Assembly (NCBI GenBank): GCA_002179805.1
Contig: NAVB01000293.1
Span: forward strand, 1-48,742
Direction of reading: 5' to 3'
DNA length: 48,742 nucleotides
Source: Acanthamoeba lenticulata
Lineage: Eukaryota; Discosea; Longamoebia; Acanthamoebidae
Shown: one piece after another, positions 1 to 10,626 of the stretch
How positions within the stretch are numbered: position 1 is the first letter of the stretch
Layout of the letters: the number at the start of each line of letters is the position of its first letter
Made by a program: the position numbers and the translations under genes
The notes under the pieces: generated by a model
What the model saw: only the letters and a program-made list of their open reading frames with translations
What the model was told of the DNA's origin: nothing
Databases searched by the model: none

Positions 1-1240
1 GCGCTGCTGCCTCGATGCCTTCTCTACGACCGCTTGGGCCAGATGTTGGCGCGCGGCTCCTCGCCCCTGCGCCACTGCCAGCGACCGTCCGCGACAACAA
101 CAACTGCTCGCTGCTGGTGCCGCGTGTGCGACGGGCCGTGCTGGCTGGCCGCGCCCCCGCCAGCCGCGCCGTCGGAACTGGCCGCAGTCTGCGCCAGCGC
201 GCTGCTCGACGTCGGCCTCTGGGTCCGGGCACGATGGCAGGCGCAGCCGGGCGCGAGCCTCTACCTGTCGTCCCTCAGCCGGCCGGACCCGCACGCTTCG
301 ATCTTCCTCGACCGCCGCCGCGACGTCGATTCTGCTCTGGCTCTGGTCGAGTACCAGTGCTACGTCATCCTCCCGGCCCATGACTATTCTGATCAGAATG
401 ACGACGATGACGAGGAGGCATCACAGGCCGCCGAAGAGACAGTTGTGTCGACGTCGCGCCGGCCGCACGCCGTCCCGTTCTACTTTGCGCAGCCCATCAA
501 GTGCCCGACCTCGGACGCACAGCTGGCCCTCGACCTCGGCCTCCCGCTCCTCGTGCGCTTCCTTTGCCTTGGCTGATCTGTGGTATCGACGCTGACGTCG
601 TAAGCGGGTTGGTTGCGGGAGCAGGCCGATGATCTCGCGCAGCTGACGCTAGACAAAATCAAGTCGGCCCTTTACCCCGGAACGGCGTCTGGCCCAGTGG
701 ACATCACCGAGGCGGGCGGGGAACTGCGCGAGGCTCCCGGTGCGTCTGCTTTGTGTTTCCCGCGTCTCGTTTTAACAGAGCAGCTCACTTCCGCGGTTCG
801 TCTCCAGACGGCTTCCTGACGCTGTTGGCACCGCCAGCGGGCGGGAGCAACAACAGCGCCAGCAGTGCGTCGACGGAGGGCGCGCGAGGCCATCCACGCG
901 GCCAGGCAGCTCCGGCCCTTGCCCGCCCGCGCTTCGTGGCCCGCCAGGTGCGCCTCCCCGCCTCCTCTCTCAGCCTCCCCCAGAAAATGGAGAGGAAGCC
1001 TCATCTCGGCGGCCAACTGGCGTGCAGGGCGCCACCTGCTGGCGCTTGTTTTCGACGCTCGACAAGCGCCTGCACCACCTGCGATCCTCGGGCAAAGGCC
1101 TCGGTGCGTGGGCCCTTCTCCAGTCCAGTCCGAAACTGGCCTTTGCTTCTTAACAACTCACACGCCCCTTGGGTTTGTTTGGCTCTCCTGCAGGACTCGG
1201 CACGCCCAACCAGTTCCAGTCCTTCAAGGCACTGGAGTGA
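1..1240 (+). CDS. Unrecognised protein, 3' part of a multi-exon gene
   Basis: The frame is open from the first base, so the 5' end lies outside the window. The model that keeps frame with good splice sites is exons 1-552, 625-739, 781 (or 784)-864, 984-1103 and 1194-1240, ending in TGA at 1238-1240. The donor at 865 is a strong GTGCGT and the last junction gives the C terminus GTPNQFQSFKALE. The visible part has a cysteine-containing stretch (CWCRVCDGPCW), an acidic linker (DQNDDDDEE) and an Arg/Ser-rich later part. I do not recognise a family and see no catalytic motif. The third exon's acceptor is ambiguous by one codon. It converges on the GATA-finger gene. Confidence 0.5.
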
Positions 1241-1580
1241 AGAGGCTGTTGTGGTGTTTGCAAATGTGAAGTAGAGAAAGAGGGAGTAGGTGTATTCCAG
1301 GCGATACGCGAAGGAGAAACAACGCTCTACAAAAGGAAACGGTGGATCGGTTCAGCCAAGGAGGCCACGGCGAGTATAAAAATAAACTGTTTGCTGGCGC
1401 CAAGTCATGCGCAGGCAATAAACACATTCTGTGTTTCTCATCAAAAAGGCAAAGATGGACGAAGAGGTATCGAAAGATCCGACCTTGAGGTACACTTTCG
1501 TAGCCAACTGGCCACCAAGGACGCTCTTCTTTCGATAATATAAACTTATGTACAAGAGGGAAGGTATGTGTTCCCTCCAC
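1241..1580. other. Convergent intergenic region (3' UTRs)
   Basis: This lies between two convergent genes and is more AT-rich than its flanks. An AATAAA hexamer near 1416 suits polyadenylation of the plus-strand gene. No coding frame is supported here. Confidence 0.4.
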
Positions 1581-4015
1581 TCAGTGGCTGCGTCCTGCCC
1601 CGACCGAGACAGAGGTGGCCTGGTCGTCTTGTGGGTGGGCACGCATCGTAGAGTGGTCGTCATCGGTGTTGTTGTCGCTGGCGGCGCGGGCCTGGTTGTT
1701 CTCTTCGTCTTCGTCGTCAAGGGACCAGTTCTCTTCGTCGGGCTCCTCCGACATGGACGAGATGACGTCTTCCTCGTCGTCGTCCTCTTCCTCCTCCTTC
1801 TTGGCGAAAGACTTCTTCCGCGGCACGCGCACGCCTCGCGTGCGACGAGCCGACGTCTCGTCGTCGATCCCGCTCTTGCGCTTGTTGCGCGACCACCGCA
1901 GGCCGCACGCGTTGCACAAGCGGACGTTGTTGTAGCCTCGGCGCCACACCGACGAGTGGACCGTGTGGCAGTGCGCGCACGTCTTGCGCCATCCGCCTGT
2001 CGCCTGCACCTTGTTGTTCGGGCTGGTGTTGTGAGTCCTCGCGGGCGAAGACGAGGGCGAGGTCTTGACCGTCGCAGTCAGCTCGCGGCTGGGCGACTGA
2101 CGGAGCGCATGAGCGACGACAGGCGACGTCGATGATGACGACGAGGCGCTGGCGAGGCTCGAGAGCGCCTCGGATGCGCTTGCGGCCGAGAGGACGGCGG
2201 TGGGTCTGGCCGTATGCTGATGCCCGAGGTTCGACAGCTGCCCCGAAGGCGGCCACGGGGCCGTCGACAGCAGCGAACGGAGCGTGTCGGCCGGCGCGCT
2301 GCTGGCCAACGCCATAGGCGTCGACGGCGCGGCCAGAGACGACGTCGAGGCGGCGGCGCCCAGGCTGTCCAGGCCGTGGGCTCCCTGTGCAGACTCTTTA
2401 GAATGGACGGCGCTCGTGCTGACGCTCCGCGAGCGACGCTCGAGCTTGACCCTTTGCAACGGCGACGCAGGCTGCTCGCGCTCGGCAGACGCAGAAGAAG
2501 AAGAAGAAGGCGAGGACGGGGCTGTCGGCGATGCCGGCAGGGAAGAGGAGCCTGACGTGGACAAATCGCTGGCCTTGCGCTTTTGGCCATTGTTGTTGCT
2601 GCTGGTGGTGGTGCTCGACGTCGTGTTTGCCGGAGCGTCAGCGGTGGGCGACCCCAGACCGTCTTTGTCCTTCGTCAGCTTGAGATAAGAGGAGTAGGTG
2701 GCAAGCTCGGCGATGTGGGCCAGCACTTGGTCCTAGGGAAAGGAATAAAATGTGAGCGTTTGTCTCTCACTGCGGTGTAGAGGGTGGACGCACCTGCTCG
2801 CTGTCCGATAACTCGCCGTTGAGTCCCCGCGCTGCAAGGCCGGCTATTTTGTTGCCGAGCAATTGGATCTACACAAAACAAATGCATGTGTAAGCCTAAA
2901 AGAACGAAAACGCGGAAAAAAAATAAAAATAAAAACGACGCAAAGAACGAAAACGGCAGGCCGGGTGGGCGTACTACGGTCCAGAGGAGGTGAGGCAGAG
3001 GAACGGCCGAAGCGACGAGGCTGTCGTGCAAGCTCGGCTGTTGCGCACCGACGGATGTCGCCGAATTGTGATTTGTTGAAGGCGTGGTATCCGGGGAACT
3101 CGGGGCCGAGGAGGTTGTTGTGATCGTGGGCACTGCGGGCGATGTGGGCTGAGGAGGCGATGCCGCGACTGTGGGCGACACCCAGGGAGCCAACATGGAC
3201 AGCTGAGACGGAAGCGCTGGGAGGGCCGACGTCGGCACCGACGTCGACTGCGACGTCGTCTGCGCCGGGAGGTTGAAGAAGGGCAGAGCGATGGTGGCGC
3301 CCTCGCCCGCAGAGCGCAAGAAGGGAACCAGGAGAGCACAGGCGGCCGCAGCCGCCGACGCAGCGCTTCCGGCCGAAGATGTCGACGACGAAGACGGCAC
3401 TGACGAAGTTGGCGTCGCCGAGAAGAATTGCGGGGCTCCGGAGGGCGAGGAAAATTGATGTTGTTGTTGGTAATGCTGTTGACGACCTTGTTGATACTGC
3501 TGTTGGTGATAGCGATGATTCTGTTGTGGCTGCTGCGAATTGGTGGCCGCGGCTGTTCGGAGTGCTTGCTGACTCCCGGGCGCACCAACCAGCGTGAAGG
3601 CTGACGTGAGCAATGAAGATGTTGCGGGCGCAAGAAGAGAAGAAGGCTGGCTTTGGCGTTGTTGGTGATGCTGATGAGCCTGCTGCTGTTGTTGTTGATG
3701 GTGTTGTTGATGCTGCTGGAGAAGTGTGGCCGAAGATGGGAAAGAGGCCTGGGAATGGCCGAAGAAGGACAGGGGAAGAAGGGGCATGTGCTGTTGTGGT
3801 TGTTGGAGCCCAACGGTGGACGCGGCGGCCAGAGATGAAGGAGGTGGAAGAAGGATTCGACCAGCCATCGATTGCTGCGGCATCGTCTGTTGCGGGCGCA
3901 GCGGCCGAGGGGACGCCGAGGTTGATGATGACGAGGTTGTCGTGGCCGTCGAGCCGCGACGGCGTTTGGGCTCACGACCTGATGAGCTGTCGGTGGTCGG
4001 ATGGTTCGACTTCAT
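1581..4015 (-). CDS. GATA-type zinc-finger transcription factor
   Basis: Three exons (4015-2978, 2868-2794, 2732-1581) give about 755 residues. Both junctions are phase 0 with GT-AG ends, and the start is an ATG. A single GATA finger lies near residues 620-650: Cys623-X2-Cys626-X17-Cys644-X2-Cys647, with the motifs CAHCHTVHSSVWRRG and CNACGLRW. It is followed by a basic stretch (NKRKSG) as in fungal and plant GATA factors. The family binds (A/T)GATA(A/G) DNA and acts in the nucleus. The first 350 residues are Gln/His/Ser/Pro-rich low complexity, a typical activation-type region, and the C terminus is strongly acidic. The middle exon encodes a short amphipathic segment (IQLLGNKIAGLAARG) that may be a small interaction motif. 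Target genes cannot be inferred. Confidence 0.85.
3455..3725. repeat. CAG/CAC-type triplet tracts (poly-Gln/His) in the GATA gene
   Basis: Imperfect GTT/GTG/CTG triplets on the plus strand encode two Gln/His/Tyr-rich tracts in the first exon of the minus-strand GATA gene. Such tracts are prone to length change. Confidence 0.6.
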
Positions 4016-5019
4016 GATGTCGTCGAAGACGTGCAGAAAACGAGGCTCGGTAGTGGTCGCCGTGGTGATCGAGTTTGGCAGACGAAGCGAGAGCTGTGGC
4101 CCTTGCTACGTTCGAAGATTCGTTTAAGCTAAAGGGAGCGGCCTTGCGGCTTGTGCTGACGATGCAACGATGGAGTTCTGAACCCGACGGCTTATTCTTG
4201 GTGGCTCGAGGCAACGTTGGAACTTTTTCAAGACCAGGTGTGCGTGGTGAGTCGCGATGGCTCTTCTTCTTGTTCTTCTTGGTGTTGGCGTGGGCGCACA
4301 ATGCGGACTGATGGGGGCAACTCACGCTACGAAACTTAACTGCGTTCTAAACTGAGAAGCGGCCTCTTGCTTCTTCCTTTGGGGGGTCTGAGTTGCGGGC
4401 TGCCCCGCGGCTGTTCGTTGCTGGCTTGGCTTGCAGTAGGTTTGCCCCGCCAACGACCACCCCCAAACGTGCTGCTGCTCCTCGTTGGCCAGTTCGGATA
4501 AACTGGGAAGCGCACACGCGCCCGCAAAGACCTGGCGTGTTCCCCTACATGTTCTGATCGTCACGGCGCGCCCCTAAACTCGATTGGCTGGGGCCAGTGG
4601 TCATAATTGGCCTAATGCCCGAGTTGCGGGCTCGCGGGGATTACGTCGCCCAACCCTGGCCCTGCAAACTGTGTGGGCCATTTTCTCCTCCTCCACGTGC
4701 TCGAGTTGGTCGCGACGCGATAGGCCCCGCTGTGTCCTGGCTCGCCCGCGCTGAGAGACCGTGAAGAACTCCTTGCGGGCCGCGGCGAGGAGTTTTTGTG
4801 TTTTTTGTTTTGTGTTTCGTTGTTGTGTTGTGATCACCAACTGTTTACTGGAGAGGCGAGAAAGGTGAAGGGTAACTCGCCGATGACATGTCTCGGCCAA
4901 GAAGAGAAGGGCCCGGACATGCAGAGATGCCTTACTGGCTGGCGCGCTGCCTGTGGAGATTCAAAACCCGCAACACACACGCACACAAAAAGCAGAAGCC
5001 GGCTGGTGAGTTTGTTTGA
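4016..5019. other. Intergenic region upstream of the GATA gene
   Basis: About 1 kb separates the GATA start codon from the 3' end of the pyrophosphatase gene. Open frames here begin at non-ATG codons or lack splice and motif support, so I call no gene. It should hold the GATA gene promoter and the pyrophosphatase 3' UTR. Confidence 0.4.
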
Positions 5020-6415
5020 TCAACAATGGGCGGCCCGCAGGTGCGCACAAGCGGGCGACAGACAACACTCAGGGGGAAAGCCCCAGAAAACGCGGCTGGC
5101 TGGCGCCACACGAGGCGTTGTGTTTTGGTTTGAACAAACCAACGCGCACACCAAGCGCACAACGACAATACACAAACACTCAAACACAAAAGGCAAGTAG
5201 AGGCAAGGCGATGAGCACACGTACAGCGAGATGCCCTTGGGCTCAGCCTCGCCAGCGACGAGCCTCTTCCAGAAGGCGCTGTTTTCCTCGATGACCTTGA
5301 GCGCGTACTCCTAGAGGTGCCACACAACCATTGCGGACATGATGATCCACCGCCCTCAGTGAATAACCGGTGCTTTACAGGGCAAGAGTATTCTTGGCGA
5401 AGTGCGGGGGCTCCGTACCTTGTTCTTGCACTTGCCCTCAAAGGCGAACTTGTTGCCGTTGGCGCCCTTGTAGTCCCTGAACCAGACATACGTCTCGTGG
5501 AGGTAACCAGGCATCTCCCTCTCCACATCCTCGATGTCGTTGAGCTTATCGGCAAGCGGGTCGTTCACGTCGATGGCGATGATCTTCCAGTCAGTCTCGC
5601 CTGCACGAAGTACAGACCTATGAGTGTTTGAAGGCGAATGACTACATCAAGTGCAAGGGAGGGTCAGCAGTACCCTCATCGATCAGGGCCATGGCACCGA
5701 GCACCTTGACCTGCTTGACGTCACCAGACTTGGCGACGGCGCTGCCAATCTCGCAGACATCGAGCGGGTCCTTGTCGCCGAAGGCGTCAGTGTCGGGGTG
5801 CTTGTGGGACGGATCCTCCCAGGTCTGTAATCAAGCAGATGGAAGCGTTAGAGCAGCTAATTCAAAACAATGAGCAAGAGGCGTTAGAGGCGAAAGGGAG
5901 AAAAAGAAGAAGGGGAATTAGGTACCTGGGGGAAGGCGCCGTAGTTCCACATGTAGCCATCACCGTACTCAACAAAGCGGAGCTTGCCATTCTGAACATA
6001 AGTCAATACAATGAGCGAATTGCGATTTTGAGATCAGCAATCCGGCAGAAGAGATCAAACCTTGACGTCCTGCTTAATGGGGTTGAAAGCCTCCTCCTTG
6101 CTGATCTCGAGCTTAGCCCTGGTGATTTTACATTTAGAAGGAATATTGCAAAACAGCACTTCGGCAAGGTCATCTGGGGTACCTGGTGTTCTTGGGGATC
6201 TCAATGACCGCGTTGAAGATGCCCTTGGCAGCATCAGCGTGCAGCGGGATGTCGTGGAAGGGCGAAATCCTCTGCCCGTCCTTCTCTGAAGTGGGGCAAC
6301 CAAAGCCAAATTAGAAACTAGTTACGCGATCTCGAGCGCTCGGATGGGCAGTACCAAAGAAGAGCCTGTACTCAAGAGTACCCTCCTGACCCTCAGCCTT
6401 GGTAGTGAAGCTCAT
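5020..6415 (-). CDS. Soluble inorganic pyrophosphatase (family I)
   Basis: The enzyme hydrolyses diphosphate to two phosphates with Mg2+ in the cytosol, pulling biosynthetic reactions forward. Exons 6415-6355, 6285-6183, 6118-6061, 5991-5926, 5824-5674, 5600-5419 and 5310 onward join in frame with GT-AG introns. The family signature appears as DKDPLDVCE (DxDPxD metal-binding aspartates), with upstream [20 protein letters not shown] and downstream [16 protein letters not shown], all typical of eukaryotic family I enzymes. Up to [11 protein letters not shown] there are 237 residues. The 3' end is uncertain: the last exon either reads on to a stop at 5020 with an unrelated-looking tail, or splices after this tyrosine at a GTGTGC donor (5220) to a short final exon near 4935. 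The N terminus is complete, with ATG and the sequence [20 protein letters not shown]. Confidence 0.92.
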
Positions 6416-6974
6416 TGTGATGGATGGTGGTGATGTGCAGATTGGCAGAACAGTAGCGCGGAGAAGAACTGGAGTGACGTCAGCACGCCGGTGTCGACAG
6501 TCACCCTCTCGGAGAACTGGCGTGGACTCTTGGTGGTGTCTACCAATTTTCTGTTACGAGCAGCTTGCTGATTGGTAAGTGCACAAGCCTCGCGGAGTAA
6601 GCTCCCTGCGGAGAAAATGTGAACGCAAATAAGTGTTGCGAATTGCTTCTCTGGAGCTCCCCAAGGCTTCATCAACTCGTTCGGGAGGACCGTTGGGTTT
6701 GTTTTGGTTGCGTTTTCTTTCTTCTTTGTCTGCCTCCTCCGGGCCTTCGAAGCTTCGCCAGCTGACCTGCAGCCACCTTGGCGGAGCACCTCCCTGTTCG
6801 CCAACTGCTCCTCTCTTCCCAATCCGTTCATTAATCTTGTGGTGCGTCCACTTCTTCCACCTTTCCCGGAGCCGATCTAGTGCGCTGTGTTGCGCGTCAT
6901 CTGAAGGACCACCGGCAAATCTTTCTTCGTGTGTGGACTAATCAATCTGTGTGGTGCCTCCAGGGCTGGCAACG
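6416..6974. promoter_or_regulatory. Divergent promoter region, pyrophosphatase / SH3 protein
   Basis: Two start codons face away from each other across 559 bp, so both promoters must lie here. A CCAAT/ATTGG element is visible near 6570. There may be 5' UTR introns, which I cannot define. No coding frame is supported. Confidence 0.4.
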
Positions 6975-8478
6975 ATGCTCTCCTTCGCCAAGGCCAAGTA
7001 TGCCTTCACCGGCATGGATGCGGGCGACCTGCGCTTCGACAAGGACGAGGTACTTGAGGCCCTGCCTTTCCGGTGACCTGTTGGTGAGGCTGGTCAAACG
7101 AGCACCGCCATGTTGCTGCTCGTTTTTATTATTGTGGCGCAAGCACGCGACTGGCTGCCGGCCACCTGTTCTCGTGTTGGTTGTCTGATATGGAGGCCCG
7201 TGCCGGTGAACAGGTCCTTGTGGTGACCAAGAAGGAGGGCGCCTGGTGGTGGGGCATGAAGGAGGAGGCAGCCGACGCTCAGACTACCGCGGGCGACGAC
7301 CAACCGCGCAGAGTGCGCATCATGGAGCCCCTGCCCGCGGGCGAGCAGGGCCGCTTCCCCAAGAACTACGTCATCGAGATCACGCCAGAAGGTGCGCACA
7401 GCCCTCAAGCACAATAATTGAATGAATTTGAAGTATTGACAAAAAAAACATTTAAACAAAACAAAAATAAATCTAATAATAACAAACAGAGTATCAGAGG
7501 CTGAGGAGGGAGGAGGAGCAGACGAGGCTGGAGCGGAAGAACGAAGAGGCCGAGAGACGGCGCCAGCAGGAAGAGGCCTGGGCGCTTAAGGTGGAGCGCA
7601 TCAAGGCCGAAGAAGAGCAGCGCAAGCGTCAAGAGCGGACGCAACTCAAGCTGCAGAAGGTGTTTGGGAGCGAGGGCGACATCCTGCTCACGCACGGCGC
7701 CAGCCTCGACGCCCTCGTCAGCCCGCGCCAGCGCGAGAAAAAGAACGAAAGAGACAGCAAAGAGAAAGAGAAAGAGAAAGCGAAAGCGAAGGGCCAGAGC
7801 AAGACGAGCAGCGGCGATAACCGCGAGATCAAGTCGTCGGGCGAAAAGCGGCTGCAGGTCCTGTTTGGCGGGATCGTGCGCGAAGAGCGCGCGCTCAGCG
7901 CTGATGCCCAATCGGCAAGCAGCGACATCGAGGCCGCCAGCCCGCGGCAATACAAGCTGACGTCGCTGTTGCCCTCCAAGTCATCTTCATCACTCTCGTC
8001 AGCATCATCCTCCTCTTCTTCTTCTTCGTCCTCCTCGACCACGTCTTCTGCATTCTTGACGAGCCGCAGCGACGAATTCGACACAACGAGCGCATCCGCC
8101 TCGCGCAAGTGGCTGAAGAAGAAGAAATCGCTGCCGCGCTCGCTGGAAAAGGTTGCCAGCGAGTACAAGGAGCGCCAACTGGAGCAACAGCAGCAGCAGC
8201 GTCAGCCTGAGCAGTCGTCAGACGTGCTGCCGCTTCGTGAGGGACAAGCCGAGGAGGAGAAGACCGACGACAACGCCGAGAGAGCCGGCGCCCTGGAGAC
8301 GCCGACGGCGCAAGGGAATGAAGGAGGAGAAGGAGGATCGCGACGACGGCAGATGACGGCGTCGACAGCTTTCATGAACGACATGAACTACCTGGCGCCC
8401 GAGCTTGCCATGCGCGCCGAGGAGGCCAGGAAGAAGCGGACGCGCGGACGTAACGCCGTCTCTCTTGACCGCTCTTGA
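6975..8478 (+). CDS. SH3-domain protein with charged, low-complexity tail
   Basis: Exons 6975-7049, 7214-7391 and 7490-8478 give 413 residues, with both introns in frame and GT-AG. Residues 2-80 form an SH3 domain: AKAKYAFTGMDAGDLRF (ALYDF-like start), DEVLVVTKKEGAWWWGM (the conserved Trp pair of the ligand groove) and GRFPKNYVIEI (the PxNYV end). SH3 domains bind proline-rich ligands and usually link actin, endocytic or signalling proteins. Next come a Glu/Arg-rich helix (about residues 86-130), a Lys/Glu stretch, a poly-Ser run near 8000-8035 and a Gln run. No second domain is seen. An adaptor or scaffold role is an inference from the architecture. It converges on the glycoside hydrolase gene with about 104 bp between stops. 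Confidence 0.85.
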
Positions 8479-8582
8479 GCTGAAACAAAAGAGAAAAACA
8501 AATCTTTTTCTATTAAATCCCAAGTCGACGACGAGGATGTTGTGCGTGTCTCTTCTTCTTCTTCATGAACAGAGGGCAGGAA

Positions 8583-10307
8583 TTAGCTGTTGTTCAGAGA
8601 GGCCGAACAGCCAGAAGGAAGCGAGCCAGAAGGGTTGCCGTGCTGGGCTATCCAGTTCTTCACCGCTTGGCCCTGAGGTGCGATCGTCGTGGTGGAGCCG
8701 CTCGTGGAGTAGAGGGCGTAGGCCGAGTTGTCGCTGTAGAGCTGGTAAATGGTGCCCGCCACCACGCCGGCCGAGGAGGACGTGCCGGCCGAGTGCGAGA
8801 CGAAGTTGTTCATCATGGCGACCAGGTTCTGTCCCGCGGCAGCAGAGTAGGCTGAGTTGCCAGCGTTGCCCGACCCAAACTCGTCGAAGAAGAGAGGCTT
8901 GCCGATGGAGCTCAAGAGAGAGTAGACGCTGTAGTGGCCGTCGTCGTAGTTGTCCGGCAGGCCCCAGTTGCCCACCGCGTCGGGTGGTCCGCCTAGAGCG
9001 GCGTCGTTGTACCAGTGCACGTTGGTGTAGTCCCACAGGAGGTTGCGCCCGTTGTAGTTCTTCAGCGCGTTGGCCAGAGCGACCGAGAAGCCGATCAACG
9101 TCCAGCCCCCGTTGGCGCCGCCGACAATCTTTGCGGTCGGATTCTGGTCTCGGATGCCGGCGATGGCGCCCGCGGCCATGCCCACGTAGATCGGGAACGA
9201 CGCCGCTCCGCTCCAGTCCGACGCGTAGAGGCCCTTGTTGAGGTACTCGCTCTTGATGGGCTCCTGCCAGTTCCACTCGTTGCCGATGATCCAGTAGTCG
9301 ATGTTGGGCGCGGCTTGCACGGACTGCACGGCGATGTTGTAGGCGTAGTTGTAGGCCTGCGTTTGGGACGTGAAGCTGCCCCAGTCGGGGTAGATGACCA
9401 TGGAGACGATCGGGATGATACCCGCCTGCTGCAACTGCGTCGCCAGAGCCGGGAAGACGGTGAGGCCCATAGCGGCGTCGAGCGCGCGGTAGAAAATGGT
9501 GTTGGGGGTGTTGCCAAAGATGTTCTTGAGATCGGCGATCTGCTGGCTCAGCGGAACGTTGCCGTAGGGGCCCGGCTGGTTGATGTGGCCATCGGCGCCC
9601 CAGTACACGGCGCCCGCCGTGGGCCAACCGCAGTTCGGGTTCGTGGCCTGGTTGTTGATCGTGAGCGAGAGCACGGTCGTGGTCGAGGTGCCGCCGCTTT
9701 GGCCAGCCGGGACGGAGAACGCCATCACGTAGATGGTTCTGGCCCCGTTGGGCAGGGCGGAAGTGGCAACGCTGATGGAGTACTTCCCGTTCGAGGGCGT
9801 GGTGTCGGCTCCGATCTTGGCGTAGTTGTTGCTCGCGTCGTACACGGCCACGTTGACCCACTGCGAGCCCGCCTTGCCGGTGAATTGGATCGTCCCCGAC
9901 ACAGTCGCTCCATTTGCGGGGCTGTCCACCGTGAAGGTCGTCGCCGCCAGGTTGGCGACGGTCACGCTCCTCGAGATGGTGGCGGAAGAGCCTCCGCTTT
10001 GGCCAGCCGGGACGGAGAAGGCCTTCACGTCGATGGTGGCGGCCCCGTTCGGAAACGCGGTCGTGTCCACCGTGAGCGAGTAGGCGCCATTGGACGGAGT
10101 CACGTCAGCCCCGACCTTGACGTAGTTGTTGTTGGGGTTGTAAGCGGCGACGTTCACCCACTGCGAGCCAGCCTGGCCAGTGATCTGGATGACGCCCGAA
10201 ACCGTCGCTCCACTGGCGGGGCTGGAGACAGTGAAGGTCGTGGACGCGCTGGACGAGGCGCCCACGAAGAGAAGCAGTAAAGCGAGGGATAAAGCCGAGA
10301 GCGGCAT
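8583..10307 (-). CDS. Secreted clan-A-like glycoside hydrolase with two N-terminal Ig-like repeats
   Basis: This is one uninterrupted frame of 574 residues. I chose the ATG at 10307 rather than the longer non-ATG frame because it starts directly with a signal peptide (MPLSALSLALLLLFVGAS). Residues about 23-120 and 123-220 are two near-identical beta-rich repeats in exact 100-residue register (TTFTVSSPASGATVSG and TTFTVDSPANGATVSG), like bacterial Ig-like modules. The rest, from about 227, resembles a (beta/alpha)8 retaining glycosidase: Glu344 in YWIIGNEWNW fits the acid/base of clan GH-A (Asn-Glu pair), and Glu476 in PLFFDEFGSG fits the nucleophile. Substrate and family number are not decidable by eye; a wall or biofilm polysaccharide is plausible. 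The lack of introns among genes with 3-16 exons, and the bacterial-style modules, suggest transfer from bacteria. Confidence 0.75.
   Translation of the reverse strand: MPLSALSLALLLLFVGASSSASTTFTVSSPASGATVSGVIQITGQAGSQWVNVAAYNPNNNYVKVGADVTPSNGAYSLTVDTTAFPNGAATIDVKAFSVPAGQSGGSSATISRSVTVANLAATTFTVDSPANGATVSGTIQFTGKAGSQWVNVAVYDASNNYAKIGADTTPSNGKYSISVATSALPNGARTIYVMAFSVPAGQSGGTSTTTVLSLTINNQATNPNCGWPTAGAVYWGADGHINQPGPYGNVPLSQQIADLKNIFGNTPNTIFYRALDAAMGLTVFPALATQLQQAGIIPIVSMVIYPDWGSFTSQTQAYNYAYNIAVQSVQAAPNIDYWIIGNEWNWQEPIKSEYLNKGLYASDWSGAASFPIYVGMAAGAIAGIRDQNPTAKIVGGANGGWTLIGFSVALANALKNYNGRNLLWDYTNVHWYNDAALGGPPDAVGNWGLPDNYDDGHYSVYSLLSSIGKPLFFDEFGSGNAGNSAYSAAAGQNLVAMMNNFVSHSAGTSSSAGVVAGTIYQLYSDNSAYALYSTSGSTTTIAPQGQAVKNWIAQHGNPSGSLPSGCSASLNNS
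9645..10241 (-). repeat. Tandem 300-bp repeat encoding Ig-like modules
   Basis: Two direct copies of about 300 bp encode the paired Ig-like modules of the secreted hydrolase. Matching blocks include TTFTV-SPA-GATVSG, GSQWVNVA-Y and AFSVPAGQSGG, each exactly 100 codons apart, which indicates a recent internal duplication. Confidence 0.75.
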
Positions 10308-10626
10308 CTGGGGCAAGAGACGGCGGTGTGGCTTGTGGGCAAAAGTGTGCAAATGAGGATTTTTTGGTCCTCTCCGGAGAGCCGGTGAAATGTTTGAACA
10401 ACCACTGACCAATACCTTGCCACCAGTGTCGCGCATGTCAAAGGCCCATATTGCCCATAGGCTCGTTGGTGTTATATCTATTTAGCGTGAATTAAAGCGC
10501 GACCAATCAGCCACCGGTGTGGGCACGTATTGCAAAGCACAGACAGATCTCGCGAAAGAGGATTTAGGCTTTTCTGCCCTTATGTGTTTGTTCGTGGTGC
10601 CGTCCTCGAGTGGAATCGGCGTTTGG
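10308..10626 (-). promoter_or_regulatory. Hydrolase promoter region with CCAAT box and TATA-like element
   Basis: Upstream of the hydrolase start lie a CCAAT box (written CCAAT on the plus strand at 10503-10507) and an AT-rich TATA-like element at 10472-10484. These are 165-200 bp from the ATG. The rest of the gap should hold the 3' UTR of the TRIM-NHL gene. Confidence 0.4.

Noticed and set aside
4796..5200. Plus-strand frame of 134 codons downstream of the pyrophosphatase
   Set aside because: It has no motif, starts within AT-rich 3' flanking sequence and overlaps the pyrophosphatase tail.
9015..10280. Plus-strand frame of 421 codons opposite the glycoside hydrolase
   Set aside because: It is a GC-driven shadow frame of Gly/Arg/Val composition; the minus strand has signal peptide, repeats and catalytic motifs.
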